Both the position numbers and the translations under genes were made by a program. A model generated the notes under the pieces. The model was not told where the DNA came from. It worked only from the letters and a program-made list of their open reading frames with translations, and searched no databases. Shown here piece by piece: positions 52,314-62,979 of a stretch of DNA of 64,000 bases. This stretch comes from Exiguobacterium sp. FSL W8-0210 (GTDB taxonomy: Bacteria > Bacillota > Bacilli > Exiguobacteriales > Exiguobacteriaceae), in the NCBI RefSeq assembly GCF_038006045.1, contig NZ_JBBOUK010000001.1, positions 1,095,001-1,159,000 on the forward strand, written 5' to 3'. Position 1 is the first letter of the stretch. Every line of letters starts with the position of its first letter.

Positions 52314-53591
52314 ATGTTTTCAGAATTAACCCATTACGAAACGCTCCGTCCGCTCATTGATCGGGCGGAGGAACAGATCGCCCCGTACGTCAAGAAAGCG
52401 CAAGAGGTCGCGGAATACAATCAATTCCGCGTCCTCGATGCGTTCCGACGTCACAAGGTCAGTGATTTTCACTTCATGCCGTCAACAGGCTATGGCTACA
52501 ACGATGAAGGACGCGATACGCTCGAACGGATCTATGCCGATGTCTTCGGTGCGGAAGCCGGTCTTTGTCGTCCGCAAATCATCAGCGGCACCCATGCAAT
52601 CGGTATCGCGTTGTTCGGTTTGTTATTGCCAGGCGATGAATTGCTTTATATCACAGGAAAACCATACGACACGCTTGAAGAAATCGTCGGAATTCGTGGT
52701 GACGGACGCGGTTCATTAAAGGAACTGGGCGTCCAGTATGATGTCGTCGAGATGAAAAACGCTGAGACGATCGACGTACCGGCTGTTCTCGAACGAATCA
52801 CACCGCAGACGAAGGTCGTCGGGATCCAGCGTTCAAAAGGCTATGCGACACGACGCAGTCTACCCGTCAACGAAATCGGAGAAGCAATCGCCACCATCAA
52901 AGCCGTTCATCCGCACGTACTGATCTTCGTCGATAACTGCTACGGTGAGTTCGTCGAGACGATCGAACCGACACACGTCGGGGCGGACTTGATGGCAGGA
53001 TCGTTGATTAAGAACCCGGGTGGTGGACTTGCGAAGACCGGCGGTTATCTCGTCGGTCGAACGGATTTGATTGAACGAGCGTCATTCCGGATGACGACAC
53101 CAGGGATTGGCGCCGAAGCCGGTCCATCGTTATCCGCACTTCCGGATATGTACCAAGGCTTCTATATGGCACCACATACGGTGAGCCAAGCGTTGATGGG
53201 CGCGATGTTCACGTCGAGCATGCTTGGTCAGTTCGGCTTTGACACGGCACCGCACCATACGGCAGAACGGACGGATTTGATTCAATCGGTCTCGTTCCAT
53301 GCGCCAGAGCCGATGATTGCCTTCTGTCAGGCGATTCAAGCAGCTTCACCCGTCAATGCACATGCGTTACCGATTCCGGATTATATGCCGGGATATGCGG
53401 ACGATGTCATCATGGCAGCAGGAACATTCGTACAAGGATCATCGATCGAGTTGTCAGCGGATGGTCCGATCCGTGCGCCCTATACCGCATACGTCCAAGG
53501 TGGGTTGACGTATAGCCACGTCAAGATTGCCATCATCTCAGCCGTCAATCACTTGATGGAAAAACAATTAATTCCAGAAAAAAACGTTTAA
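52314..53591 (+). CDS. ynbB: YnbB: methionine gamma-lyase/aluminium resistance family
   Basis: A 425-residue PLP-dependent enzyme of the Cys/Met metabolism family. The PLP lysine is expected in AGSLIKNPGGGLAKTGGY (about residues 225-242), and IFVDNCYGEFVE supplies the preceding Asp. The reaction is not established; annotation as methionine gamma-lyase or aluminium resistance protein is by family only. The hflX-ynbB-glnR-glnA order is the same as in B. subtilis. GAGGTG lies before the ATG. Confidence 0.9.
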   Translation: MFSELTHYETLRPLIDRAEEQIAPYVKKAQEVAEYNQFRVLDAFRRHKVSDFHFMPSTGYGYNDEGRDTLERIYADVFGAEAGLCRPQIISGTHAIGIALFGLLLPGDELLYITGKPYDTLEEIVGIRGDGRGSLKELGVQYDVVEMKNAETIDVPAVLERITPQTKVVGIQRSKGYATRRSLPVNEIGEAIATIKAVHPHVLIFVDNCYGEFVETIEPTHVGADLMAGSLIKNPGGGLAKTGGYLVGRTDLIERASFRMTTPGIGAEAGPSLSALPDMYQGFYMAPHTVSQALMGAMFTSSMLGQFGFDTAPHHTAERTDLIQSVSFHAPEPMIAFCQAIQAASPVNAHALPIPDYMPGYADDVIMAAGTFVQGSSIELSADGPIRAPYTAYVQGGLTYSHVKIAIISAVNHLMEKQLIPEKNV

Positions 53592-53653
53592 TACTAGCAT
53601 ATCTCGTGAAAACGACCTCTGAACGACTTCGAGTAAAGTGATTAAAAAAGTTG

Positions 53654-53692
53654 TGTTAACTTTTCTTACATCGCTTGACAAGTTGCCTGACA
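53654..53692 (+). promoter_or_regulatory. GlnR/TnrA boxes upstream of glnRA
   Basis: A perfect TGTNA-N7-TNACA box (TGTTA ACTTTTC TTACA, 53654-53670) and a weaker one (TGACA-N7-TGACA, 53676-53692) that overlaps the -35. Confidence 0.85.
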
Positions 53693-53704
53693 GAGGTTTA
53701 TTCT
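53675..53704 (+). promoter_or_regulatory. Promoter of glnRA
   Basis: TTGACA, 18-base spacer, TATTCT; bound GlnR would block it. Confidence 0.6.
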
Positions 53705-53732
53705 CATGGAGTAAGGAAAAAGGAGGAACCAC

Positions 53733-54131
53733 ATGGCAGACTCATCACGCCAGTCCAAGCCACTATTTCCCATCGGAGTCGTTCAAGAGTTGACCGCGTT
53801 ATCTGCCCGCCAGATCCGATATTACGAAGAACAGGGACTGATTAAGCCGGAGCGGACAGAGACGAAGCGTCGCCTCTATTCGTTCAACGATGTCGATCGC
53901 CTGTTGTCGATTAAGGAATACCTGGATCAGGGACTGAATATCGCAGGGATCAAATTGATTTTTGAAAACGATCTCGTCAAACGCGAACGCGTTGCGGAGA
54001 GCGTCGTCGAGACGCGCCCGGAACTATCTGACGGCGAATTGTATAAACTCCTGAAAAATGAATTGAAGGAAGCAGGACGACATGGAAAGACGTCGCTCAT
54101 CCAAGGTGAGCTCGGGCGTTTCTTCAAGTAA
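53733..54131 (+). CDS. glnR: GlnR, nitrogen repressor
   Basis: A 132-residue MerR-superfamily repressor with the N-terminal winged helix (IGVVQELTALSARQIRYYEEQGLIKPERTE) and a C-terminal tail that in B. subtilis senses feedback-inhibited glutamine synthetase. It represses glnRA when nitrogen is plentiful, fitting the boxes just upstream. It is 45 bases from glnA with no terminator between, so the two are co-transcribed. AAAGGAGG precedes the ATG. Confidence 0.95.
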   Translation: MADSSRQSKPLFPIGVVQELTALSARQIRYYEEQGLIKPERTETKRRLYSFNDVDRLLSIKEYLDQGLNIAGIKLIFENDLVKRERVAESVVETRPELSDGELYKLLKNELKEAGRHGKTSLIQGELGRFFK

Positions 54132-54176
54132 GGACCTGTAACCATATAAAAACGAATCGGAGAGGGGATTTGTCAC

Positions 54177-55523
54177 ATGACACGTCGCAACATTACACGA
54201 GAAGACATTTTGAAAATCGCTAAAGCTGAGGATGTACGCTTCATTCGCTTACAGTTCACAGATATCCTCGGAACGATCAAGAACGTTGAAATTCCAGTAA
54301 GCCAATTGGAAAAAGCACTTGATAACAAAATGATGTTCGATGGTTCATCGATCGAAGGATTCGTCCGGATCGAAGAATCAGATATGTATCTCTTCCCAGA
54401 CTTAAACACATGGGTCGTCTTCCCATGGACAGAAGATGGAACAGGGAAAGTTGCACGTTTAATCTGTGACATCCATAATCCGGATGGCTCGCCGTTCGCA
54501 GGAGACCCACGTGGTCAGCTCAAACGGGTACTTAAAGAGATGGAAGAACTCGGTTTCACATCATTCAACGTTGGACCAGAGCCAGAATTCTTCCTCTTCA
54601 AGAAAGATGAAAAAGGTCGCCCGACACTTGAATTGAACGACCAAGGTGGATACTTCGACCTCGCACCAGTCGATCTTGGTGAAAATTGCCGTAAAGAAAT
54701 CGTCATCGAGCTCGAGAACATGGGCTTTGAAATCGAAGCATCACACCACGAAGTCGCTCCAGGTCAGCACGAAATCGACTTCAAATATGCGGATGCGATC
54801 ACGACGGCGGATAACATCCAAACGTTCAAACTTGTTGTCAAGACGATTGCGGCGAAGCACAACTTGCACGCGACATTCATGCCAAAACCACTCTTCGGAG
54901 TCAACGGATCAGGAATGCACGCGAACATGTCGCTCTTCAAAGGCAACGAGAACGTCTTCTTCGATGAAGGCAACGAAGAAATGCAATTGTCGGATGATGC
55001 ACGTGCCTTCACAGCAGGTATCCTCAAACACGCACGTGCCTTCACAGCGGTTTGTAACCCGACAGTCAACTCATACAAACGTCTTGTTCCTGGCTACGAA
55101 GCGCCTTGCTACGTCGCATGGTCAGCCCGTAACCGTTCACCACTCGTCCGTGTTCCTGCAGCACGTGGACTCTCGACTCGTATCGAAGTTCGTTCAGTCG
55201 ATCCAGCAGCGAACCCGTACCTTGCGCTTGCGACATTGCTCGCTTCAGGTCTTGATGGAATCAAGAACAACTTGAAAGCACCGGCTCCAATCGACCGTAA
55301 CATCTACGTCATGGACAAACCGGAACGCGTTGCGAACGGAATCGATGATCTTCCATCAACACTCAGCCACGCACTCGAAGTCTTGAAAGCGGATGACGTC
55401 GTCATGCACGCTCTCGGCGATCACATCGCAGAGCACTTCGTTGAATTGAAAGAAATCGAATGGGATATGTTCCGGACGCAAGTCACGGAATGGGAACGCG
55501 ATCAGTACATGGTCTTGTTCTAA
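54177..55523 (+). CDS. glnA: Glutamine synthetase, type I-alpha
   Basis: A 448-residue GSI enzyme joining ammonia to glutamate. Signatures: [47 protein letters not shown] (ATP/ammonium region), NRSPLVRVP and [15 protein letters not shown]. Low-GC Gram-positive GSI-alpha is regulated by feedback inhibition and through GlnR rather than by adenylylation; no adenylylation-type NLYDLP sequence was seen. It ends the glnRA operon, followed by a good terminator. Confidence 0.97.
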   Translation: MTRRNITREDILKIAKAEDVRFIRLQFTDILGTIKNVEIPVSQLEKALDNKMMFDGSSIEGFVRIEESDMYLFPDLNTWVVFPWTEDGTGKVARLICDIHNPDGSPFAGDPRGQLKRVLKEMEELGFTSFNVGPEPEFFLFKKDEKGRPTLELNDQGGYFDLAPVDLGENCRKEIVIELENMGFEIEASHHEVAPGQHEIDFKYADAITTADNIQTFKLVVKTIAAKHNLHATFMPKPLFGVNGSGMHANMSLFKGNENVFFDEGNEEMQLSDDARAFTAGILKHARAFTAVCNPTVNSYKRLVPGYEAPCYVAWSARNRSPLVRVPAARGLSTRIEVRSVDPAANPYLALATLLASGLDGIKNNLKAPAPIDRNIYVMDKPERVANGIDDLPSTLSHALEVLKADDVVMHALGDHIAEHFVELKEIEWDMFRTQVTEWERDQYMVLF

Positions 55524-55532
55524 TCCAACTCA

Positions 55533-55568
55533 AGCACTTCTGGACTTTTGTCTGGAAGTGCTTTTTTC
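55533..55568 (+). terminator. Terminator of glnRA
   Basis: AAGCACTTC-TGGAC / GTCTG-GAAGTGCTT stem and six T. Confidence 0.88.
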
Positions 55569-55639
55569 ATGTCGTCGACAGGGATTGAGTCAAGGATATG
55601 GAAAGATACAAGAGTACAAAGAAAGGGAGACGATATATC

Positions 55640-55876
55640 ATGAAAAAAGGATATGAAGGCAAAGAGATCACGGTCTATTTTGATTCGGAAGTCTGCATTC
55701 ATTCCGGTCATTGTGTACGAAGTCTACCGACCGTCTTTGATGTCAAACGGCGTCCTTGGATTGAAGCGGACGGGGCGCCGGTGGAAGACGTCATGCACGT
55801 CGTCGATGGTTGTCCAAGCGGCGCCTTATCTTACGAACGGAGGGAAGCAAATGGAGCTGAAACGAGCGGAACGTAA
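55640..55876 (+). CDS. YjdI-like (4Fe-4S) mono-cluster ferredoxin protein
   Basis: A 78-residue Fer4_19-type protein. Cluster ligands are expected in VCIHSGHCVRSLPTVF and DGCPSGALSY (three clearly placed Cys plus context). It resembles E. coli/B. subtilis-type YjdI, which is commonly encoded next to a small GNAT protein, as here. Electron partner unknown. ATG at 55640 follows AAAGGGAG. It overlaps the acetyltransferase gene by 26 bases. Confidence 0.8.
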   Translation: MKKGYEGKEITVYFDSEVCIHSGHCVRSLPTVFDVKRRPWIEADGAPVEDVMHVVDGCPSGALSYERREANGAETSGT

Positions 55877-56126
55877 AATCGAAGCCCATCAGGAAGGTGA
55901 AGTGATTGGAGAAATCACTTACAGCGATACGAACAACGGCATGTGGATCATCGATCACACGTATGTTGATCCCGCGCACCGGAACCAACAGATTGGGGAA
56001 CAACTTGTTGCCGAGATCGTCAACTGGGCACGGGAAGCAAACGTCAAGCTACTGCCGTTATGTCCGTTTGCGAAAAAAGAGTTCGAACATCAATCGGATT
56101 ATCAGGACGTACAAGCAAATACGTGA
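55851..56126 (+). CDS. Small GNAT-family N-acetyltransferase (YjdJ-like)
   Basis: A 91-residue minimal GNAT protein of the YjdJ/COG2388 kind. Seen: WIIDHTYVDPAHRNQQIGEQLVAEIVNWA, where RNQQIGE is the acetyl-CoA pyrophosphate loop, then LLPLCPFAKKEF. It is encoded with the YjdI-like protein in many bacteria; the joint role is not known. CGGAGGGA precedes the ATG, inside the yjdI frame. The two genes form one unit ending in a terminator. Confidence 0.85.
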   Translation: MELKRAERKIEAHQEGEVIGEITYSDTNNGMWIIDHTYVDPAHRNQQIGEQLVAEIVNWAREANVKLLPLCPFAKKEFEHQSDYQDVQANT

Positions 56127-56131
56127 TCATA

Positions 56132-56172
56132 AAAATCTCCTCCGGTCTCTCAAGACTAGAGGAGATTTTTTC
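56132..56172. terminator. Terminator after the YjdI/YjdJ-like pair
   Basis: AAAATCTCCTC / GAGGAGATTTT stem and six T; lies between convergent genes. Confidence 0.85.
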
Positions 56173-56175
56173 GAG

Positions 56176-56352
56176 TCATTGTTTGTGATCTCTGACTTTC
56201 ATTTTGCGAGAAACAACCATCGCACCGAAATAGGCGATGATGTACAACACGACCAGTCCTTGTTTTAGCATATAAGGTAGATCCATTTGATTCACAAGTA
56301 GAAAACTAGCGCACGATAAAATTAAAAAGGGTATTAGCCACTTGTTCGGCAC
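56176..56352 (-). CDS. Small two-TM membrane protein, 58 residues
   Basis: Reads MPNKWLIPFLILSCASFLL...RDHKQ with two predicted membrane segments (about 4-20 and 29-47) and a basic C-terminal tail. No family recognised. The GTG at 56352 is favoured because GAAGGAGG lies seven bases upstream; the 74-residue version has no ribosome binding site. It is separated by about 85 bases from azlD and may be its own unit. Confidence 0.6.
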   Translation of the reverse strand: MPNKWLIPFLILSCASFLLVNQMDLPYMLKQGLVVLYIIAYFGAMVVSRKMKVRDHKQ

Positions 56353-56439
56353 ATCAGCACCTCCTTCACTATCTATGTATTTCCATTTTAAGGATAACAT
56401 AAAATATTTACCGAAATATGTTAAAGATGAATAACTTGC

Positions 56440-56766
56440 TTACAGATAAATCCGTAGAAACGCCATCGTGACGACACCGGTGATGACCGTCCAAGAAAGA
56501 CTTTTACTGAAAATCGCGACTGCCATCGTCGGTAGGGCGGCGAAGACATGAAGCGTCGAAATCGTCGGGAACGCGTTGTCTTGCGCGATAAGTAAATTTT
56601 GAAAGAAGAGGGCGCCAAGCAGGCAGACGGGAATGAACGAGAGCCATTCCGTTACAAGGCGCGGTAACGTCAGTCCATGAAGGACGAGAAACGGTAAGAT
56701 ACGTGGAATCCAAGTGACGAGTCCACAAGCTAAAAAGAGACCGATTAATTCTGGGCGGATTTCCAT
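56440..56766 (-). CDS. azlD: AzlD family branched-chain amino acid exporter subunit
   Basis: A 108-residue protein with four membrane segments, typical of AzlD (GLVTWIPRILPFLVLHG; WLSFIPVCLLGALFFQNLL). It works with AzlC to export branched-chain amino acids or analogues such as azaleucine. It overlaps azlC by about 22 bases on the same strand. No Lrp-type AzlB regulator is adjacent. Confidence 0.88.
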   Translation of the reverse strand: MEIRPELIGLFLACGLVTWIPRILPFLVLHGLTLPRLVTEWLSFIPVCLLGALFFQNLLIAQDNAFPTISTLHVFAALPTMAVAIFSKSLSWTVITGVVTMAFLRIYL

Positions 56767-57446
56767 CGTGTGATCACGACTCCTATACTAGCGCCACCGA
56801 GTGTCGCGCAAAGAACGGCGACTTCCGCAGAAAAGTAGCGCATGGTGATGTAAAGCAAAAGTAAGACGATCAATAAGAGGCAACTATTCACGGCAATGCG
56901 GGTACGTTCTCCTTCAAATTGTAAGTACAATAAACCGATGAACATCGCCGTCAGAGCAAAGTCGAGACCGAAGCGCTCGGGATCAGGAAACCAGCTACCG
57001 ACAAGTGCACCGAGAACGGTTGCGATAATCCAGCTAAGATACGCGGTCAGATTTAAGCCATGCATGAAGGACGGTGAGATCTTCCCTTTTTGCGCAGTAT
57101 TCATTGCGACAGCGAACGATTCATCCGTCAGTAACGTCCCAGTACCGAGTCGATCACGAAGGTGGCGTGTCTCGACGTGCGGAGCGAGCGTCAGACTCAT
57201 TAACAAGTGCCTGAGATTGACGATGAATGTCGTCAGAATGATGGCAGAGGCGGGACTATTCAACAGCAAGAGACTCGTGATGATGAATTGAGCGGCGCCG
57301 GCATAGATGAAGACGGACATGAATCCGACTTCAAGAGGGGATAAGCCGGAGGCACGACCGACGATCCCTGCGGAAAAGCCGATGCCGATATAGCCAAGGA
57401 CGGTGGGTAGACAGGCGCGGACACCTGCTTGAAAGGCTGATGACAT
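56745..57446 (-). CDS. azlC: AzlC family branched-chain amino acid exporter subunit
   Basis: A 233-residue membrane protein with seven or eight segments of the AzlC/YgaZ type (FMSVFIYAGAAQFIITSLLL; LRHLLMSLTLAPHV; DESFAVAM). It forms an exporter with AzlD. The ATG at 57446 follows GAGGAGG; an upstream in-frame ATG lacks a ribosome binding site. It is the first gene of a two-gene unit, divergent from dhaK. Confidence 0.9.
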   Translation of the reverse strand: MSSAFQAGVRACLPTVLGYIGIGFSAGIVGRASGLSPLEVGFMSVFIYAGAAQFIITSLLLLNSPASAIILTTFIVNLRHLLMSLTLAPHVETRHLRDRLGTGTLLTDESFAVAMNTAQKGKISPSFMHGLNLTAYLSWIIATVLGALVGSWFPDPERFGLDFALTAMFIGLLYLQFEGERTRIAVNSCLLLIVLLLLYITMRYFSAEVAVLCATLGGASIGVVITRWKSAQN

Positions 57447-57600
57447 TCGATTCCTCCTCTTTTTTAAGAGCATAGCATTCATGTGGAATATCGTCACTAA
57501 CTGGTCAATATTTTCATCGTTTTTTTCGACATACTCGACTTGATTTGGTGGTAAAGAGTAAGTGGTACGGCAAAATCAGTTAGGTAAAGGAGCGTTTTTC

Positions 57601-58569
57601 ATGCACAAATTAATGAAAGATTCGAACCGGTTCGTTTCAGACATGGTCGACGGACTCGTACTTGCTCACCCTGATTTGTATAAAAAAGTCGAAGGTGTTA
57701 ACGTCGTTGCACGGAAAGTACCACTGGACGGAAAAGTCGGTCTTGTTTCTGGTGGGGGAAGCGGTCACGAACCGGCACACGCTGGATTCGTCGGGGACGG
57801 TATGCTTGCTGCGGCTGTTTGTGGGGAAGTGTTCACTTCACCGACACCCGACATGGTGCTTGAAGGTATCAAGGCAGCTCATGGGGGAAAAGGTGTCCTA
57901 CTCGTCGTCAAGAACTATTCAGGTGACGTCATGAACTTCGATATGGCGAAGGAACTTGCTGAACTCGAGGATATCGAAGTCGATACGGTCGTCGTCAATG
58001 ATGACATCGCGATCAAAAAGGAAGAGGATCGTCGTGGGGTCGCGGGAACTGTCTTCGTCCATAAGATTGCCGGTGCTGCAGCGGCAGAAGGAAAATCACT
58101 AAGTGAAGTCAAAGCAGTTGCGGAAAAAGTCATCAAGGGCGTTCGTTCGATCGGAATGGCACTCTCACCATGTTACATGCCGGAGAGCGGAAAGCCAGGC
58201 TTTGAGTTGCATGATGACGAGATGGAGATCGGAATCGGGATCCACGGTGAAAAAGGACTTGAACGAAAAGCAGTCGCTTCCGTTGATGCGATCGTCAAAG
58301 AGTTGCTCGATCGTTTGACGAAAGAAGTACCAGACAAAAAAGTCGCCGTCATGGTGAATGGGATGGGCGGAACACCAGAATCCGAACTGTACATCACGTA
58401 TAAATATGTCGCGGAAGAACTTGAGGCGCATGGTTACGAGATTGCCCGCTCATTCGTTGGAAACTATATGACATCGCTTGAGATGCACGGGTTCTCAATC
58501 ACGCTCTTACCAGTGGATGATGAACTGCTCGGATATCTCGATGCAGAAACGAAAGCGATTGGATTCTAA
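57601..58569 (+). CDS. dhaK: Dihydroxyacetone kinase, substrate-binding subunit DhaK
   Basis: A 322-residue DhaK. The substrate-binding His215 is in IGIGIHGE, where dihydroxyacetone is held as a hemiaminal; GGGSGHEPAHAG (51-62) gives the catalytic His and phosphate loop. It works with DhaL (nucleotide subunit) and DhaM (phosphoryl donor), both encoded downstream, so the kinase uses PTS phosphate rather than free ATP. The ATG at 57601 follows AAAGGAG. Confidence 0.95.
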   Translation: MHKLMKDSNRFVSDMVDGLVLAHPDLYKKVEGVNVVARKVPLDGKVGLVSGGGSGHEPAHAGFVGDGMLAAAVCGEVFTSPTPDMVLEGIKAAHGGKGVLLVVKNYSGDVMNFDMAKELAELEDIEVDTVVVNDDIAIKKEEDRRGVAGTVFVHKIAGAAAAEGKSLSEVKAVAEKVIKGVRSIGMALSPCYMPESGKPGFELHDDEMEIGIGIHGEKGLERKAVASVDAIVKELLDRLTKEVPDKKVAVMVNGMGGTPESELYITYKYVAEELEAHGYEIARSFVGNYMTSLEMHGFSITLLPVDDELLGYLDAETKAIGF

Positions 58570-58593
58570 TTCAAATAAACGGGGTGTAAAAAC

Positions 58594-59196
58594 ATGAAGT
58601 TGACGACGGAACAGTTGCAAAGCGCGCTCCTCAAAGCAGCGGAACAGATCGAACAGCATAAGGATGAATTGACGGACCTTGACCGGGAAATTGGTGATGG
58701 AGATCATGGAATTAACATGTCGCGTGGCTTCCAAGCAGTCCAGAAGACGCTAGAAGAACACGGCGAATATGAGGATTTAGGAGCTTTATCCAAAGAAGTC
58801 GGGATGACGCTGATCAAAACGATTGGTGGGGCATCCGGTCCTTTATACGGGACAGCATTCGTTAAGTTCGCCGGTGCATTCAAAGGGAAAACAGAAGTCG
58901 AAGGTGCAGAGCTTGCAGACGCTTTCCGCGAAGCGACGGAAGGGATCAAGTCGCGCGGAAAGTCAGAATTCGGTCAAAAGACGATGGTCGATATCTGGAC
59001 ACCGTTCCAAGAAGCGCTCTCGCAAGAAGGGGACTTGAAAGCGGCAATCGATCAAGCACTTGCTGATACAAAAGCGCGTATCGCAACGAAAGGGCGCGCG
59101 TCCTACTTCGGTGAAGCGACGGAAGGCGTCCAGGACCCAGGTAGTTTATCGAGTGCTTTGCTACTCGGCGAAATCGCGGAGGTGCTTCATGGTTAA
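58594..59196 (+). CDS. dhaL: Dihydroxyacetone kinase, ADP-binding subunit DhaL
   Basis: A 200-residue helical-barrel protein. DREIGDGDHGINMSRGF (about 29-45) supplies the Asp residues that coordinate Mg-ADP, followed by GGASGPLYGTAFVKFAG. DhaL keeps a bound nucleotide that is rephosphorylated by DhaM and passes phosphate to dihydroxyacetone on DhaK. It overlaps dhaM by eight bases. Confidence 0.95.
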   Translation: MKLTTEQLQSALLKAAEQIEQHKDELTDLDREIGDGDHGINMSRGFQAVQKTLEEHGEYEDLGALSKEVGMTLIKTIGGASGPLYGTAFVKFAGAFKGKTEVEGAELADAFREATEGIKSRGKSEFGQKTMVDIWTPFQEALSQEGDLKAAIDQALADTKARIATKGRASYFGEATEGVQDPGSLSSALLLGEIAEVLHG

Positions 59197-59557
59197 TCTT
59201 GTACTCGTTTCTCATAGTGAAAAACTCGCGGCTGGGCTGAAAGAACTGTTGGCAGAGATGGCACCGGATACGCCAGTCTTAGTAGCAGCCGGTCTTGAAG
59301 ATGGTAGCATTGGAACAGACGCGACACGAATCGAAGAAACACTGAATACACTAGACGACGATGGAGTCGTCTTAACGGATATCGGTTCTGCGACGATGAA
59401 CACGGAATTAGCACTTGAATTATACAGTGGCGAACGGACGGTACGTTTTATCGACGCACCACTCGTCGAAGGTGCTTTTCTAGCAGCTGTTTTAAGTGGA
59501 CAGTCGAAATCCGTCGATGAGATTGAAGACGGATTAAAAAATGAGTTTGGCAAATAA
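59189..59557 (+). CDS. dhaM: Dihydroxyacetone kinase phosphoryl-donor subunit DhaM (EIIA only)
   Basis: A 122-residue EIIA(Man)-like protein with the phosphorylation site His9 in LVSHSEKLAAG. Only the EIIA domain is present, without the HPr- and EI-like domains fused in E. coli DhaM; general HPr would therefore supply phosphate. It ends the three-gene operon. Start chosen inside the dhaL end; CGGAGGTG lies upstream. Confidence 0.92.
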   Translation: MVNLVLVSHSEKLAAGLKELLAEMAPDTPVLVAAGLEDGSIGTDATRIEETLNTLDDDGVVLTDIGSATMNTELALELYSGERTVRFIDAPLVEGAFLAAVLSGQSKSVDEIEDGLKNEFGK

Positions 59558-59561
59558 GTAA

Positions 59562-59600
59562 TAAATCCCCCATCGCGAATAGGCGAGGGGGATTTATTTC
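59562..59600 (+). terminator. Terminator of dhaKLM
   Basis: AAATCCCCC / GGGGGATTT outer stem with CGC/GCG inside, T-rich tail. Confidence 0.85.
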
Positions 59601-59644
59601 AATTACTTCTATTCATATTAAAACTTGGTAGAGAGTCTCATGAA

Positions 59645-59965
59645 TCAAAACGACTGGAGCCATTTTTCTAACCACTCTCTAGGCAAATGAATTGTAGCTA
59701 AATCAATGGTCTGTAATTCATTTAGAGTATAACTGTTAGCAAGATACATATCCCATTGTGCATCGATATCGTTTGCTACTTCAGTCGCTTGTTCACTTAA
59801 TGGATAAGTTCCACGTCCGTCAGTTGCAAGATGATAGTAATCATTATGGTAGACGTCAATCATATACCGGTAACACCAATCTGCCAATTCTTCATGTGTG
59901 ATGTTGCCATCTAGTGCGGCCAAAATGTGCTCTTTTAGCTGTTGATCAGAATAAATGGTATTCAT
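59645..59965 (-). CDS. Hypothetical 106-residue protein
   Basis: A soluble protein rich in Tyr, Asp and His (WCYRYMIDVYHNDYYHL; YPLSEQATEVANDIDAQWDMY), ending LPREWLEKWLQSF. No family recognised; the size and acidic helical make-up recall immunity-type proteins, but no toxin is nearby. It is a little more AT-rich than its neighbours. The ATG at 59965 follows GTGAGGTG. It lies between the dha operon and glpK. Confidence 0.55.
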   Translation of the reverse strand: MNTIYSDQQLKEHILAALDGNITHEELADWCYRYMIDVYHNDYYHLATDGRGTYPLSEQATEVANDIDAQWDMYLANSYTLNELQTIDLATIHLPREWLEKWLQSF

Positions 59966-59999
59966 GAGGCACCTCACGCTATATTTTCTATAAGATATC

Positions 60000-60034
60000 A
60001 AAAACCCGGTCCCTCTGTAAAAGGGATCGGGTTA
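60000..60034 (-). terminator. Terminator of glpFK
   Basis: AACCCGATCCCT / AGGGACCGGGTT stem followed by T on the minus strand. Confidence 0.85.
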
Positions 60035-60043
60035 TTAATTAAC

Positions 60044-61573
<1,530 letters not shown>

Positions 61574-61589
61574 TTAGTGAGACGTGATC

Positions 61590-62291
61590 TTAGTAGATCA
61601 ATTGATAGATGAACACGGCAAGCGCTCCACCGATGATTGGACCGACGACTGGAATCCATGAGTAGCCCCAGTCAGATGAACCTTTATTCGGAATCGGTAG
61701 GATAGCGTGTGCGATACGCGGTCCAAGGTCACGGGCCGGGTTGATGGCATATCCTGTTGTACCACCAAGTGATAGACCGATGACGACGACGAGTAAACCG
61801 ACGATAAGTGGTTTTAAGCCGTCACCGAATGTCGTTAAACCGAGCGCCAAGATACCGAAGACGAGAACGAATGTCCCGATGATTTCAGAAATCAAGTTCG
61901 ACGGCGTATGGCGAATCGCTGGACCTGTTGCGAACACACCGAGTTTTGCAGCTTGATCATCAGTCGCTTCAAAATGTTTCATGTAATGAAGCCAAACGAG
62001 AATGGCGCCGATGAAAGCTCCGACAAGTTGTCCGGCAATATAGACAGGAACGTCTGCCCACGGTAAATCAGAGTTTAAAGCAAGTGCAATTGTTAAAGCA
62101 GGGTTCAAGTGCGCTCCACTCTCAGCAGCGACGAATGCTCCTGTCATGACGGCAAGACCCCAAGCGAACGTGATGACAATCCATCCGCTGTTTTCGGACT
62201 TCGTCTTTCTCAAGACGACACCGGCGACGACACCATCCCCGAGCAGAATGAGGATCATCGTACCGATCATTTCTAGTACAAAGTTATTCAT
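61590..62291 (-). CDS. glpF: Glycerol facilitator (aquaporin family)
   Basis: A 233-residue major intrinsic protein with six membrane segments and two NPA-type half helices: [11 protein letters not shown] and [12 protein letters not shown]. The Asp and Arg in NPARDLGPR are typical of glycerol-conducting members. It admits glycerol for GlpK, encoded 43 bases downstream on the same strand. A cre site lies about 65 bases upstream; I could not identify a GlpP-type antiterminator with confidence. Confidence 0.95.
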   Translation of the reverse strand: MNNFVLEMIGTMILILLGDGVVAGVVLRKTKSENSGWIVITFAWGLAVMTGAFVAAESGAHLNPALTIALALNSDLPWADVPVYIAGQLVGAFIGAILVWLHYMKHFEATDDQAAKLGVFATGPAIRHTPSNLISEIIGTFVLVFGILALGLTTFGDGLKPLIVGLLVVVIGLSLGGTTGYAINPARDLGPRIAHAILPIPNKGSSDWGYSWIPVVGPIIGGALAVFIYQLIY

Positions 62292-62353
62292 GCAAAACCC
62301 CTCCCTTTGGATTAAAGCAAATAATGGTCTTTCTACTTTAAATTACTCCGATT

Positions 62354-62367
62354 TGATAACGTTTTCA
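62354..62367 (-). promoter_or_regulatory. cre site upstream of glpFK
   Basis: TGAAAACGTTATCA on the minus strand, a full match to the CcpA-binding consensus. Confidence 0.8.
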
Positions 62368-62437
62368 ATACATATAATTGAAATATAGGAATGGAAATTT
62401 TTTATTTTAATGTTTAAAGATACGAAAAATTGGATAG

Positions 62438-62479
62438 GAAAACACCTCGTCTTGCCTGCAAGCAAGCAAAAGAGGTGTT
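62438..62479 (-). terminator. Terminator after the DUF2227 gene
   Basis: AACACCTC / GAGGTGTT outer stem and TTGCTTG/CAGGCAA inner stem; overlaps the stop codon. Confidence 0.75.
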
Positions 62480-62948
62480 AACGACGACGCTTTTTTCTTT
62501 TTTTAGGTCGAAACCAACTACTGGAATAATCTAGTAGGATATGAATTGTACTCGCCACCATGATACCAATGACAAAAGCGGGTAGGGAAGCAAACCAGGA
62601 ATCGATGGTCTCTGACGCGATGACTTGAAAATACAAGCTGAGAAATAATAAGGGAATCACAAGTGCAGCACTATAAAGGAGTCGAATGACATCCCCAATG
62701 ATCAATCCGTGTGACCAGATCGAGCGGTGGGGCATGATCTTCACATAAGGCATCCACAGGACTCGAAATGGTCCAAAGCGATAATACGGTTCTGACTTTA
62801 AATCGAGGTCAGGTGACAACCAAAGCGTACCGACAGCGATACCGATGGCAGTCGGTAACCAATCGGTTTGTTGCGTTGCGACCGAATACGCAACGTAACC
62901 CGTCAGTGCGACGGTATTGACGGTATCATGTACATTTCCTGAAGGCAT
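62478..62948 (-). CDS. DUF2227 family putative metal-binding membrane protein
   Basis: A 156-residue protein with three or four membrane segments. Conserved polar motifs suggest a metal site: SGNVHD at the N-terminus, PDLDLKS, MPHRSIWSHG and HILLDYSSSW. These mark DUF2227, related to membrane metal-dependent hydrolases of the YdjM type. Activity unknown. The C-terminus is strongly basic (KKRKKRRR). It follows lexA on the same strand, but a terminator lies between. Confidence 0.8.
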   Translation of the reverse strand: MPSGNVHDTVNTVALTGYVAYSVATQQTDWLPTAIGIAVGTLWLSPDLDLKSEPYYRFGPFRVLWMPYVKIMPHRSIWSHGLIIGDVIRLLYSAALVIPLLFLSLYFQVIASETIDSWFASLPAFVIGIMVASTIHILLDYSSSWFRPKKRKKRRR

Positions 62949-62974
62949 GAAAAAAGACCAGTCGTAACTGGTCC
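62948..62974 (-). terminator. Terminator after lexA
   Basis: GACCAGT / ACTGGTC stem with a TACG loop and six T on the minus strand. Confidence 0.85.
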
Positions 62975-62979
62975 CTCCG